64,000 nt of DNA from an uncultured Roseburia sp. (GCA_947383215.1 CANDCP010000010.1:1-64000); one strand, 5' to 3'. Shown: positions 45,658-55,959, counted from the first letter of the stretch. Notes: generated by a model from the letters alone, not told the origin. A program made the numbers and translations.

Positions 45658-47046
45658 ATGGCGGAACGAAAAAAAATCGTAAAATACCGAAGACCGATCA
45701 ATCTGAATATCGGTGTGATTGTTTTCGGTATTATTTTTATATATATTGCTTATAATACTTTTTCTTATTTTACCACGGAACATATCTCCGTATACGAAGT
45801 GGGACACGGAACGATTGCGGAAAATAATACCTATTACGGATTGATTTTGCGGGAGGAAAAAATTTTTAATTCTGAATACGACGGATATATCAATTACTAT
45901 ATGCGCGACTCGGCAAAGGCCGGCTATCAAAGCCTGGTCTGTTCGGTCGACGAGAACGGAGACGTCGCCTCCAAAATGGGCGCGGCGGAAAACGCGGAAG
46001 CCGAGTTAGACAGCGAGGATTACGGCTCGCTGAAACAAACGATTTCCTCGTTTGACAAATCGTTTGACGCCGGCAGCTTTTTCCAGGTTTATACGTTTAA
46101 AGACGAGCTGGACGCACAGTTGATGGAAGCCGTAAACCAAAACGCGCTGAGCTCGCTGGGAGATTATGTTTCTATGGCGCAGACAAATCAATCCTTCCAC
46201 CTGATGAACGCACCGGAGCCCGGCATCGTCGTCTATTATACAGACGGTTTTGAAAATGTAACCGTAGACAGTTTTTCCCCCGATATGCTCAATCAGCTCA
46301 ATTACGCCAAGACGAGCCTGAAGCGGGTTCAAAACGTACAGGCAGGCTCTCCCGCATATAAACTGATAACAAGTGAAGAGTGGAAGATCATTCTTCCGAT
46401 AAACGAAGATACGCAAAAACGTCTTGCCGGCGAAAGCGTTGTAAAAATACAATTTAAAAAAGATGCCATCAGCTGCTGGGTCAATTTTGAAATCAAAAAA
46501 GAAAAAGACGCCTATTACATCGTTCTGTCTCTGAAAGATCACATGGTGCGCTTTGCAAACGACAGATACGCCGAAATAGAGCTGTTAACGGAGGAAGAGA
46601 CCGGCCTTAAAATTCCGAACACGGCAATTACAAAAAAGGAATTTTTTACCGTGCCGAAAGAATATTTTATGAAAGGCGGAAACTCCAACGCCTTTGGATT
46701 GCTGGTAGAACAGCCGGACGAATCGAAAAAATCGACGGTTACATTCGTCGAGACGACACTGTACAATGAAAAAGACGATCGCTATTTTATTGACGAGGAA
46801 ACCATCAAAAGGGGAGCCGTCATTCAAAAGCCCGATTCCAATGAAACGTACAAAATAAAGGAGACCGAGACACTGGAAGGCGTCTACAATATCAACAAAG
46901 GATACGCTGTGTTTAAGCAGATTGAAATACTTTATCAAAACGAAGAATACTCTGTCGTCCGCACAGGGACGAGCTATGGACTTTCTCTCTATGACCACAT
47001 TGCCCTTGAGGGCGATAAGGTAAAGGAAAATGATTTGATACATTAA
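45658..47046 (+). CDS. HlyD-like membrane protein at the head of the sepF cluster
   Basis: 462 residues from the ATG after GAGAAGGTGG; an earlier in-frame start at 45604 overlaps the promoter. One membrane helix (residues about 19-38) then a large extracytoplasmic region. It begins VYEVGHGTIAENNTYYGLILREEKIF, a split biotinyl-lipoyl half as in HlyD adaptors, and has later barrel-like segments. No ABC transporter or outer-membrane partner is present, so classical secretion is unlikely. In Bacillus this position holds ylmD. A division-linked envelope role is plausible but unproven. Confidence 0.72.
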   Translation: MAERKKIVKYRRPINLNIGVIVFGIIFIYIAYNTFSYFTTEHISVYEVGHGTIAENNTYYGLILREEKIFNSEYDGYINYYMRDSAKAGYQSLVCSVDENGDVASKMGAAENAEAELDSEDYGSLKQTISSFDKSFDAGSFFQVYTFKDELDAQLMEAVNQNALSSLGDYVSMAQTNQSFHLMNAPEPGIVVYYTDGFENVTVDSFSPDMLNQLNYAKTSLKRVQNVQAGSPAYKLITSEEWKIILPINEDTQKRLAGESVVKIQFKKDAISCWVNFEIKKEKDAYYIVLSLKDHMVRFANDRYAEIELLTEEETGLKIPNTAITKKEFFTVPKEYFMKGGNSNAFGLLVEQPDESKKSTVTFVETTLYNEKDDRYFIDEETIKRGAVIQKPDSNETYKIKETETLEGVYNINKGYAVFKQIEILYQNEEYSVVRTGTSYGLSLYDHIALEGDKVKENDLIH

Positions 47047-47082
47047 ACATGATCACTTCAAAACGAAAAAGGAGAATATCAG

Positions 47083-47778
47083 ATGTTGAAAGAAAATTTA
47101 ATGGAAGTAGAAAAAAATATTGCTCTGGCATGTGAAAAATCCGGCAGAAGGCGGGAAGATGTGACACTGATCGCCGTTAGCAAGACAAAACCGGTTTCTA
47201 TGTTGCAGGAAATATACGCGGAAGGGATCCGGGATTTCGGAGAAAACAAAGTGCAGGAGCTTGCCGTAAAATATGAAGAAATGCCAAAAGACATCCGCTG
47301 GCATATGATCGGGCATTTGCAGCGAAATAAAGTTAAAACGGTTATTGACAAGTCGTGCCTGATACATTCGGTAGATTCCTACCGCCTTGCGGAAGAGATC
47401 AACATTCAGGCCAAAAAGAAGGGGATTATCGCGCCGATTCTGGTGGAAGTCAATATTGCCGAAGAGGAGAGTAAGTTCGGGATCCACAGAGAAGACGCCA
47501 TTCAGCTTGTTGAAGAGATTGCAAAGCTGGAAAATATCAGCGTAAAAGGTCTGATGACAATCGCGCCGTACGTTGAAAATCCGGAGGAAAACCGGCAATA
47601 TTTTAGAAACATAAAACAATTATCTGTTGACATCGCGGAGAAAAACATTGATAATGTAACTATGCATGTACTCTCAATGGGTATGACCGGCGATTATATG
47701 GTCGCAATAGAAGAGGGCGCCACCCTTGTCCGCGTGGGAACCGGAATTTTTGGCGCGCGCAGCTATAACAAACAATAA
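47083..47778 (+). CDS. PLP homeostasis protein YggS/YlmE
   Basis: 231 residues. Alanine-racemase-like barrel with the PLP lysine in AVSKTKP (K34), FGENKVQE and HMIGHLQRNK; the C-terminal LSMGMTGDYMVAIEEGATLVRVGTGIFGAR binds phosphate. Balances pyridoxal phosphate and amino-acid pools; ylmE is a regular neighbour of sepF. GGAG precedes the ATG. Confidence 0.95.
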   Translation: MLKENLMEVEKNIALACEKSGRRREDVTLIAVSKTKPVSMLQEIYAEGIRDFGENKVQELAVKYEEMPKDIRWHMIGHLQRNKVKTVIDKSCLIHSVDSYRLAEEINIQAKKKGIIAPILVEVNIAEEESKFGIHREDAIQLVEEIAKLENISVKGLMTIAPYVENPEENRQYFRNIKQLSVDIAEKNIDNVTMHVLSMGMTGDYMVAIEEGATLVRVGTGIFGARSYNKQ

Positions 47779-47791
47779 GGAGATATTGATC

Positions 47792-48304
47792 ATGGGATTA
47801 TTTGATAAATTTATGGACGTCATGCGCCTAAGCCCCGACGATGACGAATTTTATGAAGATGATTATTACGATGAAGAGGAGGAGGAGGTTCCGGTCAGAA
47901 AAAAAAGCTCCCGCAAGGCAAAAGAGGATACCGATTCTTTTGAAGAAGAAAAACGTCCCAAACCCGTTTCTAAAATCACACCGATGCGCACCGCAAAACA
48001 AAAGAGCAGTAATCCGATGGCTGTGTGCGTCGTAAGACCTACCAATTTTGAAGACGCAAGAGAAATTACGGAGACATTGCTGATGAACCGCACGGTCGTG
48101 TTAAACGTAGAGGGGCTGGATGTCGATGTCGCGCAGCGCATTATTGACTTTACTTCAGGCTCCTGTTTTGCAATAAACGGCAATCTTCAGAAAATTTCCA
48201 ATTACATATTTATCATCACACCGGAATCGGTCGATATTTCCGGCGACTTTCAAAATATTTTAGATTCTTTTGATACTTCAAATATACAGACGGACTTTCG
48301 CTGA
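47792..48304 (+). CDS. sepF: cell division protein SepF
   Basis: 170 residues from the ATG after AAGGAGATATTGATC. N-terminal membrane-binding amphipathic helix MGLFDKFMDVMRL, a long acidic then basic linker (about 20-75), and the SepF core (VCVVRPTNFEDAREITETLLMNRTVVLNVEGLD). Anchors and bundles FtsZ. Follows yggS by 13 bp. Confidence 0.95.
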   Translation: MGLFDKFMDVMRLSPDDDEFYEDDYYDEEEEEVPVRKKSSRKAKEDTDSFEEEKRPKPVSKITPMRTAKQKSSNPMAVCVVRPTNFEDAREITETLLMNRTVVLNVEGLDVDVAQRIIDFTSGSCFAINGNLQKISNYIFIITPESVDISGDFQNILDSFDTSNIQTDFR

Positions 48305-48348
48305 CGCAGCGATAAGGAAGCGCAACTTTACTCTAAAAGAGGATCATT

Positions 48349-49098
48349 ATGGATGAGGATTTAAGGACGCAAAGGCATCTTTTGGATTTGTCAAGACAGG
48401 CAGACCGCAGAGGTATCGCCGTGTTCAGTGATTTTTTAACGTTAAATGAATTGCATATTTTCCATCAAAATTCCGACAAATATGAGACCGGCTTTTCATC
48501 GGAAGGTGGATATGACTTTGCAGAGCGTCAGATAGCGGCTTTTATACCTGATGCTCTTTCTTATCGTTACGAGTATCCGATTGACTGTCTGGAAATTACG
48601 GCCGCACACCCAAAGTTTTCCGAAAAATTATCCCACAGAGATATTTTAGGCGCAATCATGAATCTTGGCATTGAGCGCGGGAAAATCGGAGATATTATTG
48701 TAAAGGAAAATTCTGCATATGCCTTTTGTAAGCGGGAGATTGCGGATTATATCCTCGGCGAGCTAAATACCATTCGCCATACGGCGGTCGTCTGCAAAAA
48801 GACAAAGACCTCGGACATTCAAATCAAACCCGATTTGCAGCAATATGAAGCGGTCATCGCCTCAAACCGTCTGGACGGTATCGTGGCGGTAATGGCCAAA
48901 GTATCCAGAAGCGAAGCCGCTCGTCTGATTCAGAGCGGTAAAATTTTTATACAGGGGAAGGAATGTTTACATAATACTTACTTATGTAAAACCGGAGATT
49001 TGATTTCCATTCGGGGAGTCGGAAAATTTCGCTTTGACGGCGAGAGCGGGGCCACAAAGAAGAACAGATTAAAAATTATCTATCAAAAATACATTTAA
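48349..49098 (+). CDS. ylmH: RNA-binding S4-domain protein YlmH
   Basis: 249 residues. N-terminal PII-like region with YEYPIDCLEITAAHPKFSEKLSHRDILGAIMNLGIERGKIGDI, C-terminal S4 domain from VMAKVSRSEAARLIQSGKIFIQG. In other Firmicutes YlmH acts on stalled ribosomes. Standard place after sepF; ylmG is missing and no divIVA follows, consistent with the use of MinE. Confidence 0.93.
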   Translation: MDEDLRTQRHLLDLSRQADRRGIAVFSDFLTLNELHIFHQNSDKYETGFSSEGGYDFAERQIAAFIPDALSYRYEYPIDCLEITAAHPKFSEKLSHRDILGAIMNLGIERGKIGDIIVKENSAYAFCKREIADYILGELNTIRHTAVVCKKTKTSDIQIKPDLQQYEAVIASNRLDGIVAVMAKVSRSEAARLIQSGKIFIQGKECLHNTYLCKTGDLISIRGVGKFRFDGESGATKKNRLKIIYQKYI

Positions 49099-49122
49099 AT
49101 ATACGGAAAGGATTGTAAGATT

Positions 49123-50232
49123 ATGGCAAAAACAATATCCGTATCCTGCAACGGGAAATTCTCATATAACATAGAAATCCGGGACAGCTTTTCGGATCTG
49201 ATCGGCGCGCTAAGCGAAGCCGGCTTTGACAAAAGCAGGAAAGTATGTATCGTATCGGATACAAACGTAGCAAAGCATTATTTAAATGAAATTTTGAATC
49301 TGCTTTCGACCCAATTCTCCGGCGTATCGTCATTTGTCTTTGACGCAGGCGAGGCGTCGAAAAATATGAATACGGTCGAAAATTTGTATGAGCGTCTGAT
49401 TCTTGAAGGATTTGACCGTCATGACTTTTTAATCGCCCTCGGAGGCGGGGTTGTGGGGGACCTGACCGGATTTACAGCCGCGACATATCTGCGCGGAATC
49501 GATTTTGTGCAGCTTCCGACGTCTCTGCTGGCTCAGGTTGACAGCAGCATTGGCGGAAAAACAGGAGTGGATTTCGGACAGTATAAAAATATGGTGGGAG
49601 CCTTTCATCAGCCGAAGCTGGTATATATGAATCTTTCCGTATTGAATACGCTGCCAGCCCGCCAGCTCTCCTCCGGTATCGCAGAAATTTTAAAACATGG
49701 ACTTATCAAAGATAAATCTTATTTCGACTGGATGCGCCAAAATCGGGAACGGATTTTGGCTCTTGAATATCCGGCGCTGGAGGATATGATCGCGAAAAGC
49801 TGCAATATCAAGCGGATGGTGGTCGAAAATGACCCGACGGAAAAAGGAGAGCGCGCGCTGTTGAATTTCGGACATACGATCGGCCATGCAGTCGAAAAGC
49901 TTTCTGATTTTTCCCTCTACCATGGAGAATGTGTGTCTGTCGGCATGGCGGCGGCCGCGTTTCTTTCCATGAAAAAACGTTATCTTTCAGCGGACGATTT
50001 GTCCGTCATCTGCAATGCGCTGCAAGAATACGCTCTTCCGGTATCCGTCACAGAGCAGAATGCAGATGAAATCTTAAAGACGACGAAATCAGATAAAAAA
50101 ATGAAAGCCGGAAAAATTAATTTCGTTCTGCTCAAAGAACCGGGAGCGGCCTGCCTTTACTCAGATTTTACGGACGACGAGCTGTTAGAGGGAATCCGAT
50201 ATATCCTTAAGGGGGAAATACCATGCGCATAA
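49123..50232 (+). CDS. aroB: 3-dehydroquinate synthase
   Basis: 369 residues. NAD-binding ALGGGVVGDLTGFTAATYLRGI, QVDSSIGGKTGVDF, and metal-ligand histidine segment NFGHTIGHAVE. Second step of the shikimate pathway. AAAGGATTG precedes the ATG. Overlaps lspA by 10 bp; no other aro genes are close. Confidence 0.95.
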   Translation: MAKTISVSCNGKFSYNIEIRDSFSDLIGALSEAGFDKSRKVCIVSDTNVAKHYLNEILNLLSTQFSGVSSFVFDAGEASKNMNTVENLYERLILEGFDRHDFLIALGGGVVGDLTGFTAATYLRGIDFVQLPTSLLAQVDSSIGGKTGVDFGQYKNMVGAFHQPKLVYMNLSVLNTLPARQLSSGIAEILKHGLIKDKSYFDWMRQNRERILALEYPALEDMIAKSCNIKRMVVENDPTEKGERALLNFGHTIGHAVEKLSDFSLYHGECVSVGMAAAAFLSMKKRYLSADDLSVICNALQEYALPVSVTEQNADEILKTTKSDKKMKAGKINFVLLKEPGAACLYSDFTDDELLEGIRYILKGEIPCA

Positions 50233-50750
50233 AAAAAAGCCTTCCAAAGGGACTGTCGGCGCTTCTTGCCGTATGTCTCCTTGTTGTTCTCGATCAGTTT
50301 ACCAAATATCTTGCGGTCTTAAAATTAAAGGATCAGGCTCCATATATGATGATTCCGGGGGTTTTTCAGCTTCGATATCTGGAGAACCGCGGTTCCGCGT
50401 TTGGAATGATGCAAAACAGACAGTTTTTTTTACTGGTTGTGACCGTGCTGTTCCTTGCGCTGCTAATATGGTTTTTTCTCAGATTACCGGAGACAAAGAA
50501 GTTTCGGCCCCTTAAAGTAATCCTGGTCTTTGTTCTCTCCGGCGCCGTCGGCAATATGATCGACCGCGTCCGGCTTCGATACGTTATCGACTTTTTTTAT
50601 TTTGAACTGATTGATTTTCCGATTTTTAATGTCGCAGATATTTATATCACCGTTTCCGGCATTCTATTTTTTATTTTATTCCTGTTTTACTATAAAGAAG
50701 AAGACTTTCATACCGTTTGGGGAGCCGGAAAGAAGAGGTTGGGAAAATAA
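50223..50750 (+). CDS. lspA: signal peptidase II (lipoprotein signal peptidase)
   Basis: 175 residues, four membrane helices. Catalytic aspartates lie in GNMIDRVR and FNVADIYI. Cleaves prolipoproteins after lipidation; substrates in this window include the DUF3048 lipoprotein. ATG overlaps aroB, with GGGGG 5 nt upstream. Confidence 0.94.
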   Translation: MRIKKSLPKGLSALLAVCLLVVLDQFTKYLAVLKLKDQAPYMMIPGVFQLRYLENRGSAFGMMQNRQFFLLVVTVLFLALLIWFFLRLPETKKFRPLKVILVFVLSGAVGNMIDRVRLRYVIDFFYFELIDFPIFNVADIYITVSGILFFILFLFYYKEEDFHTVWGAGKKRLGK

Positions 50751-50751
50751 C

Positions 50752-51663
50752 ATGAACACAGAATATTTTGAAGTGGATGAATCATTTGACGGTGAGAGAC
50801 TGGACAAGTTTCTTGCCGTTATTTATCCCTCTCAGTCAAGGGCTTTTTTTCAAAAACTGATCAAAGAAGAGCAGGTCTCTATAAACGGACTCCCTCAAAA
50901 AGCAAACTACCGGGTGCGTCAGGATGAAATTGTCCGCGTAAATATTCCACCCGCCGTACCGACGGCGATTCTCCCCGAAAATATTCCGCTTGATATTCTC
51001 TTTGAAGACCCGGATCTTCTGATTATAAATAAGCCGAAGGGTATGGTGGTCCATCCGTGTCCGGGACATTACTCCGGAACGCTTGTGAATGCTGTGATGT
51101 ATTATTGCTGCGATCACCTTTCCGGCATTAACGGCGAAATTCGTCCGGGTATTGTCCACCGGATTGATAAAGACACGACGGGCTCCCTGATTGTCTGCAA
51201 AAATGACGAATGCCACAGAGATATTGCACGGCAGATTAAGGAGCATTCCGTGACAAGACGTTACCGCGGAATTGTATCCGGAACCGTAAGGCAGGAGCAG
51301 GGGCGTATCGAAGGCGCAATCGGCAGACACCCGTATGATCGGAAAAAAATGACGGTTACCGAAAAAAACGGTAAGCCGGCTGTCACGCATTACCGCGTTC
51401 TGGCCCGCCTCACCGGCGCAACATATATGGAATTTGAGCTGGAAACAGGACGTACGCATCAAATACGCGTACATATGGCAAGTATTGGCCATCCGCTTTT
51501 GGGCGACACCGTATACGGTTCACAAAAAAATCCTTATCATTTGCAGGGACAGACGCTTCACGCAATGACAATCGGTTTCATCCATCCAAGAACAAAACGA
51601 TACTGTGAAGTATCCGCGCCTTTACCGGATTACTTTGAAAAGCTGCTTGTAAAGCTACAGTAA
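50752..51663 (+). CDS. rluD: 23S rRNA pseudouridine synthase, RluD/RluA family
   Basis: 303 residues from the ATG 1 bp after lspA. An N-terminal S4 domain (GERLDKFLAVIYPSQSRAFFQKLI) is followed by the catalytic HRIDKDTTG with its Asp, and LETGRTHQIRVHMA. Modifies helix 69 in the RluD branch; exact site is not determinable. In the lspA-rluD pairing common to Firmicutes (ylyB). Confidence 0.94.
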   Translation: MNTEYFEVDESFDGERLDKFLAVIYPSQSRAFFQKLIKEEQVSINGLPQKANYRVRQDEIVRVNIPPAVPTAILPENIPLDILFEDPDLLIINKPKGMVVHPCPGHYSGTLVNAVMYYCCDHLSGINGEIRPGIVHRIDKDTTGSLIVCKNDECHRDIARQIKEHSVTRRYRGIVSGTVRQEQGRIEGAIGRHPYDRKKMTVTEKNGKPAVTHYRVLARLTGATYMEFELETGRTHQIRVHMASIGHPLLGDTVYGSQKNPYHLQGQTLHAMTIGFIHPRTKRYCEVSAPLPDYFEKLLVKLQ

Positions 51664-51676
51664 TATGATGTATAAT
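51647..51676 (+). promoter_or_regulatory. putative promoter of the cytidylate-kinase-like gene
   Basis: TTGTAA (51647-51652), 18-bp spacer, TATAAT (51671-51676); the -35 lies in the end of rluD. Confidence 0.6.
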
Positions 51677-51713
51677 TTATATATAATTAAACAGGCAGAA
51701 GGTGGGATGATCT

Positions 51714-52337
51714 ATGAGTAATATGATTTATACAATCGGAAGAGAGTTCGGAAGCGGCGGGAAAGCGGTGGGAGATGCCCTTGCGGCCAGGCTCGGAATT
51801 AAATGTTACGATAAAGACCTGCTTCAGATAGCGGCAAAGGAGAGCGGGTTCTGCAAGGAAATATTTGAAAACCATGATGAAAAGCCTACAAACAGTTTTT
51901 TGTATTCCCTTGTAATGGATACCTATTCGATCAGCGGCTATTCTTCGGCGCCGTTTTTGGATATGCCGTTAAATCACAAGATATTTCTGGCACAGTTTGA
52001 GGCAATCAAAAAAATCGCGTCCGAGGAATCCTGCGTCATCGTGGGACGTTGCGCCGATTACGCTTTATCGGAGCTTCAGACCTGTATCAACACATTTATC
52101 CATGCAGATATGGATATCCGGATCCGGCAAGTTGCGCATGAGATGGGAATTACAGATAATAAGGCAAAAGATCTTATCCAGAAAAATGACAAACAGCGCG
52201 CAAGCTATTACAACTATTATACAAGCAAAAAATGGGGGGACGCGCGAAGTTACCATTTAACGCTTGACAGCAGCCGTCTCGGCGTGGAAGGCTGCGTAGA
52301 TATGATTCTGGCCTATAAGGATCATGTAATTAAATAA
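51714..52337 (+). CDS. cytidylate kinase-like family protein
   Basis: 207 residues. The P-loop region reads TIGREFGSGGKAVGDALA (glycine-rich, without the normal GxxGxGKST), then YDKDLLQIAAKESG, VIVGRCADYAL and a lid-like IRIRQVAHEMGIT. This matches the Cytidylate_kin2-type family common in gut clostridia, whose substrate is not known. Not the housekeeping cmk. GGTGGGATG precedes the ATG; own terminator. Confidence 0.87.
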   Translation: MSNMIYTIGREFGSGGKAVGDALAARLGIKCYDKDLLQIAAKESGFCKEIFENHDEKPTNSFLYSLVMDTYSISGYSSAPFLDMPLNHKIFLAQFEAIKKIASEESCVIVGRCADYALSELQTCINTFIHADMDIRIRQVAHEMGITDNKAKDLIQKNDKQRASYYNYYTSKKWGDARSYHLTLDSSRLGVEGCVDMILAYKDHVIK

Positions 52338-52347
52338 ATTTTTTTAG

Positions 52348-52407
52348 AAATCTCCGGTATAACCCGACACGTTTTCTTAATGCGGTCAAATGATACCGGA
52401 GATTTTT
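52348..52407 (+). terminator. rho-independent terminator
   Basis: AAATCTCCGGTAT (52348-52360) pairs perfectly with ATACCGGAGATTT (52393-52405), 32-nt loop, then TT. Confidence 0.8.
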
Positions 52408-52470
52408 AATGTGAGAGCGTATCTGTTCCAAATCAATCTAGCGGATAAATATCAGTTTTTCCGATAGATA

Positions 52471-52499
52471 TTGCAAGATATAAAAAAATATGGTATAAT
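52471..52499 (+). promoter_or_regulatory. putative sigma-A promoter of the recombinase gene
   Basis: TTGCAA (52471-52476), 17-bp spacer, TATAAT (52494-52499). Confidence 0.75.
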
Positions 52500-52557
52500 T
52501 TATGAATCGTCATAAATGCGCCCGTTGGCGCCGTTGAACTTTGGGAAAGGATTATAT

Positions 52558-53637
52558 ATGGGAAAAGATTCACAATATTATAAAGAGAAAAAAAGAAACC
52601 AGACGCTTCGTCTGCGTGAACTTTTAGATGAACTTCCGGATTTTGCAAAAGAATATATTTACAGCAAAGAACTGCGCACACAGACAAGTACGTTGATTTC
52701 ATATTCCTATGACCTGTTGACATTTTTTCGGTTTTTAACATATAAAAATCCGTTATACAAGGATCATGAAATTCGTAAGTTTCTGATTGACGATCTCAGC
52801 CATTTATCGTCCGAGGATATTGTTGAGTATCAACGATATCTGGAGTTAAACACCGATCCTGACACAGAATTACATGAAAACGGCAAACGCGCAATCGCAA
52901 GAAAAATGTCTGCGCTGCGGGGACTATATCAGCATCTATATATTCATGAATATATTGAAAAAAATCCTATGCTTTTGGTTCCAATGCCAATTATAAAAAA
53001 GGATAAAAATATTGTCCGTATGAATTCCACGGAAATCAATGAATTACTAAACGCCATCGAATACGGAAACGAACAAATGTCCGAACGGCAAAAAAAATAT
53101 TGTGAAAAAACAAAGTCCCGCGATCTGGCAATTCTTACTCTGATGCTGGGCACGGGGATTCGCGTCTCCGAATGCGCCGGCCTGGATGAAACGGACATAG
53201 ATTTTGTCGACAACTCGCTTACCATCGTCCGAAAAGGCGGCGGACAGGATGTGATTTATTTCGGAAACGAAGTGGCCGACGTTTTACTCAATTATATAGA
53301 AGGCGAGCGCAAACGGATACTCGCCGTCTCGGGCCATGAAAAAGCGCTCTTCTACTCCCTCCAGAATAAGCGAATCAGCGTGGACGCCATTGAAAAGCTT
53401 GTAAAAAAATATGCTAAAATGGCAGTTCCAAATAAAAAAATTACGCCTCATAAGCTGAGAAGTACATACGGTACGGCTCTTTACCGTGAAACGGGCGATA
53501 TCCGCCTGGTGGCGGATGTACTCGGACATGAAAATGTTAATACAACCATCGCCTACTATGCTGCAATTGAGGATGAACATAAACGACAGGCTGCGGATGC
53601 GGTTTCTATCCGAAAATCTCGTCCGAATCCAGAATAA
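52558..53637 (+). CDS. tyrosine recombinase, XerC/XerD-like
   Basis: 359 residues from ATG 52558 (GGAAAGGA upstream). SAM-like core-binding domain (about 20-150) and catalytic residues R202 ([10 protein letters not shown]), H298 and R301 (HKLR), H324 (LGHENV) and Y333 (IAYY). Catalytic set complete. No phage genes or att repeats are adjacent, so a Xer-type housekeeping role (dimer resolution at dif) is more likely than an integrase. Its last 32 bp overlap the convergent dtd gene. Confidence 0.87.
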   Translation: MGKDSQYYKEKKRNQTLRLRELLDELPDFAKEYIYSKELRTQTSTLISYSYDLLTFFRFLTYKNPLYKDHEIRKFLIDDLSHLSSEDIVEYQRYLELNTDPDTELHENGKRAIARKMSALRGLYQHLYIHEYIEKNPMLLVPMPIIKKDKNIVRMNSTEINELLNAIEYGNEQMSERQKKYCEKTKSRDLAILTLMLGTGIRVSECAGLDETDIDFVDNSLTIVRKGGGQDVIYFGNEVADVLLNYIEGERKRILAVSGHEKALFYSLQNKRISVDAIEKLVKKYAKMAVPNKKITPHKLRSTYGTALYRETGDIRLVADVLGHENVNTTIAYYAAIEDEHKRQAADAVSIRKSRPNPE

Positions 53638-54058
53638 CGGTAAACGGACCGTCATTTTGCAGGGAAACTTTCATATCTGCTCCAAACTCGCCTGTCTCGA
53701 CGACGGAAACCTGACTCCTGCAGACGTCTATCATATATTCATAAAGCTGATTTGCGAACCGGGGTTCTCCGGCACGTACAAAAGACGGCCGGTTCCCCTT
53801 TTTACAGTCGGCATACAGCGTAAATTGTGAGACAAGAAGAAGCTCTCCGTTCACATCGGCAAGCGACAGATTGGTCTTTCCATTCTCATCTTCAAAAATC
53901 CGAAGCCCCAACAATTTCTTTATCATCTTATCTGCAATTTGAACATTATCTGTCTGCGATATTCCAATGAAAACAAGAAATCCCTTTTGTATGCTCCCAA
54001 CACATTTCCGGTCTATCTCAACGGATGCATTTGCCACACGCTGTATTAAGAATTTCAT
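53606..54058 (-). CDS. dtd: D-aminoacyl-tRNA deacylase
   Basis: 150 residues; ATG at 54058 chosen for GGAG 9 nt upstream, a TTG five codons earlier is the alternative. Signature SQFTLYAD and cross-subunit GPFTVIL near the C-terminus. Removes D-amino acids (and glycine from tRNA-Ala). Tail-to-tail overlap with the recombinase gene. Confidence 0.95.
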   Translation of the reverse strand: MKFLIQRVANASVEIDRKCVGSIQKGFLVFIGISQTDNVQIADKMIKKLLGLRIFEDENGKTNLSLADVNGELLLVSQFTLYADCKKGNRPSFVRAGEPRFANQLYEYMIDVCRSQVSVVETGEFGADMKVSLQNDGPFTVILDSDEIFG

Positions 54059-54081
54059 CTTCGCAATCTCCAAATCTTCTA

Positions 54082-55959
54082 TTACTCAATTAATCCCAGC
54101 AGCCGTTCCGATTCCGTAGCCAGCTTTTGCGCGGTCTGCTCGCTCTCCTGTGAAATCTGAACATTCTGCTTTACAACATCGGAAATTTGTTCCAGACCGA
54201 CCACGGCTTTTTGAATATCCTGGGCGTTGTCGCGCACAATATCAGCCAAGCCTCCTACGCTCTCACTCGTAGACTCGATTTCATCCGCCACATGAATAAA
54301 GTCTTCCACCGCCATCTCTGTAATATGCTTTCCGTTCTCCACAGCGCGGATAGAATTCATGATCAGTTCGCTGGTCTCCTTCGCCGCCTGTGCGCTGCGG
54401 GAGGCAAGCTCTCCGACTTCCATCGCGACTACAGCAAATCCTTTTCCCATCTCTCCGGCCCTTGCCGCCTCGATGGATGCGTTAAGAGAAAGAAGATTGG
54501 TCTGCTCGGCAATGGAATTGATTTCCGCGATGATAGCCTCAATCTTTGTGGAAGTCTCCGCAATCTCACGGATAGACGTCTCTAATAACTCCATTTTATC
54601 TTTTGTCTCGACAACTCTGTGCGCCATATTCTGCGTTTTTTCAGCAATATTAAGTGAGGATTGTGAATTTTCTTCCAGTTCATCGGAAAGCTGATTCATA
54701 ATATCTTTTAAATCCGTGATGGCGTTCTCCTGCTCCTCGGTTCCCCTGCTGACCGCTTTTGAATTGTTCAGCGTCTCTTTTGAAATTTCGTCAATATTGC
54801 CGCAGACTTCTTTGACATTTCTGATCAAGTGTTCATTCTGCTCCATAGAACTCTTCTGCTGAACAAGCAATTCACCGTTATCTTCCAGATTTTTCTTAAT
54901 GTTGTTGACCATCTTATTAATACTGTTGCTCAACATCTCGAATTCCGGATTCTCTTTTTCTGCGACCACAAGATTTAGATTTCCCTCGGCGATCTGGTGC
55001 ACGCTGCCTGCAATCTGCTTGATTCCTTTTACAATTTTCCGGTCAACCATCTTATTAATCATATAAACTAAAATGAGAAATACAACGAGAAGACTTAAGG
55101 AAACAAACAGCGTCTGATTGAAACGCACTTCATAGTACTCGGATTTTGGAAGAAACGTGCCAATCAACATTCCGTCGTGCTCTTCTATTACATAAAATCC
55201 CTGTGTCCCGTCAATTCTGCCTTTTCCCTTACCCGCTTTCAGATCAGAAGAAAATCCGGCCTCAGACGCCTGTTTGCCGATCAATTCTTCATTCTTATGG
55301 GCAAGTATCTCGTCCGTTTCCATATCTACGGCAAAAACATAACCGTTTTTCCCAAAATCAAAATTCTTTAACACCTCGGAAATCCGCGTACTGGCCAACA
55401 TTTTCTCCAATACCTCCGGTCGCACTCCAACCTGCACAATTCCCTTCTCATCATTTCTCGCAATCCCGATATACTGCATCAGAATTCCTTCAGCCGCATT
55501 CTCCTGCGGTTCCTGGACGAGCTCAATCGTCGGATCATCCAAAATTGTCAAAAAAGCCGCTGACTGCGGACCGCTTCCCATATCGAATCCGACATATGCG
55601 TCTATTGTACTGTGCGTAATGATTCCTTTATCGTCGATCACATGCAGTTCATTTACCGCAAGCCGCTCACAGATTTTATCCAAGGTCGCTTTTTTTTCAA
55701 TAATGGAAGGATCCAATGAAATCATTTCCACGAACGCTTTTGTTTTGGCGAGATTATTTTCGCCCAGGCTCTGGGTAAGCTGGTCAATCTGTTCCTGGTT
55801 ATCAGAAAGTTTCTCTTTCACCATATTCAACTTCTCATAGCTGCTGGCAGTATTTTTGCTTTGCGTTGACAGCGTCTGTAAAGTGAAGACAATTCCAATG
55901 GTAATTAACATAGCAACCGTCATATACAGACATAGGCTTTTGGTAAAAATTTTTTTCAT
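54082..55959 (-). CDS. methyl-accepting chemotaxis protein with Cache-type sensor
   Basis: 625 residues. TM1 at about 9-28, an extracellular Cache-like sensor ([42 protein letters not shown]), TM2 near 280-300, HAMP ([17 protein letters not shown]) and a C-terminal signalling domain with the hairpin tip [24 protein letters not shown]. Indicates a motile or chemotactic host. Ligand unknown. AAAGGAGA precedes the ATG. No che genes are nearby. Confidence 0.93.
   Translation of the reverse strand: MKKIFTKSLCLYMTVAMLITIGIVFTLQTLSTQSKNTASSYEKLNMVKEKLSDNQEQIDQLTQSLGENNLAKTKAFVEMISLDPSIIEKKATLDKICERLAVNELHVIDDKGIITHSTIDAYVGFDMGSGPQSAAFLTILDDPTIELVQEPQENAAEGILMQYIGIARNDEKGIVQVGVRPEVLEKMLASTRISEVLKNFDFGKNGYVFAVDMETDEILAHKNEELIGKQASEAGFSSDLKAGKGKGRIDGTQGFYVIEEHDGMLIGTFLPKSEYYEVRFNQTLFVSLSLLVVFLILVYMINKMVDRKIVKGIKQIAGSVHQIAEGNLNLVVAEKENPEFEMLSNSINKMVNNIKKNLEDNGELLVQQKSSMEQNEHLIRNVKEVCGNIDEISKETLNNSKAVSRGTEEQENAITDLKDIMNQLSDELEENSQSSLNIAEKTQNMAHRVVETKDKMELLETSIREIAETSTKIEAIIAEINSIAEQTNLLSLNASIEAARAGEMGKGFAVVAMEVGELASRSAQAAKETSELIMNSIRAVENGKHITEMAVEDFIHVADEIESTSESVGGLADIVRDNAQDIQKAVVGLEQISDVVKQNVQISQESEQTAQKLATESERLLGLIE

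Noticed and set aside
50836..51492. 218-codon open frame on the minus strand inside rluD
   Set aside because: Fully antisense to a well-supported gene, no ribosome site, no family features.
52558..53637. Integrase marking a mobile element
   Set aside because: No tRNA gene, direct repeats, phage or conjugation genes flank it; neighbours are housekeeping genes.
55146..55619. 157-codon plus-strand frame inside the chemoreceptor gene
   Set aside because: Antisense shadow of the sensor domain; low-complexity and no start signals.
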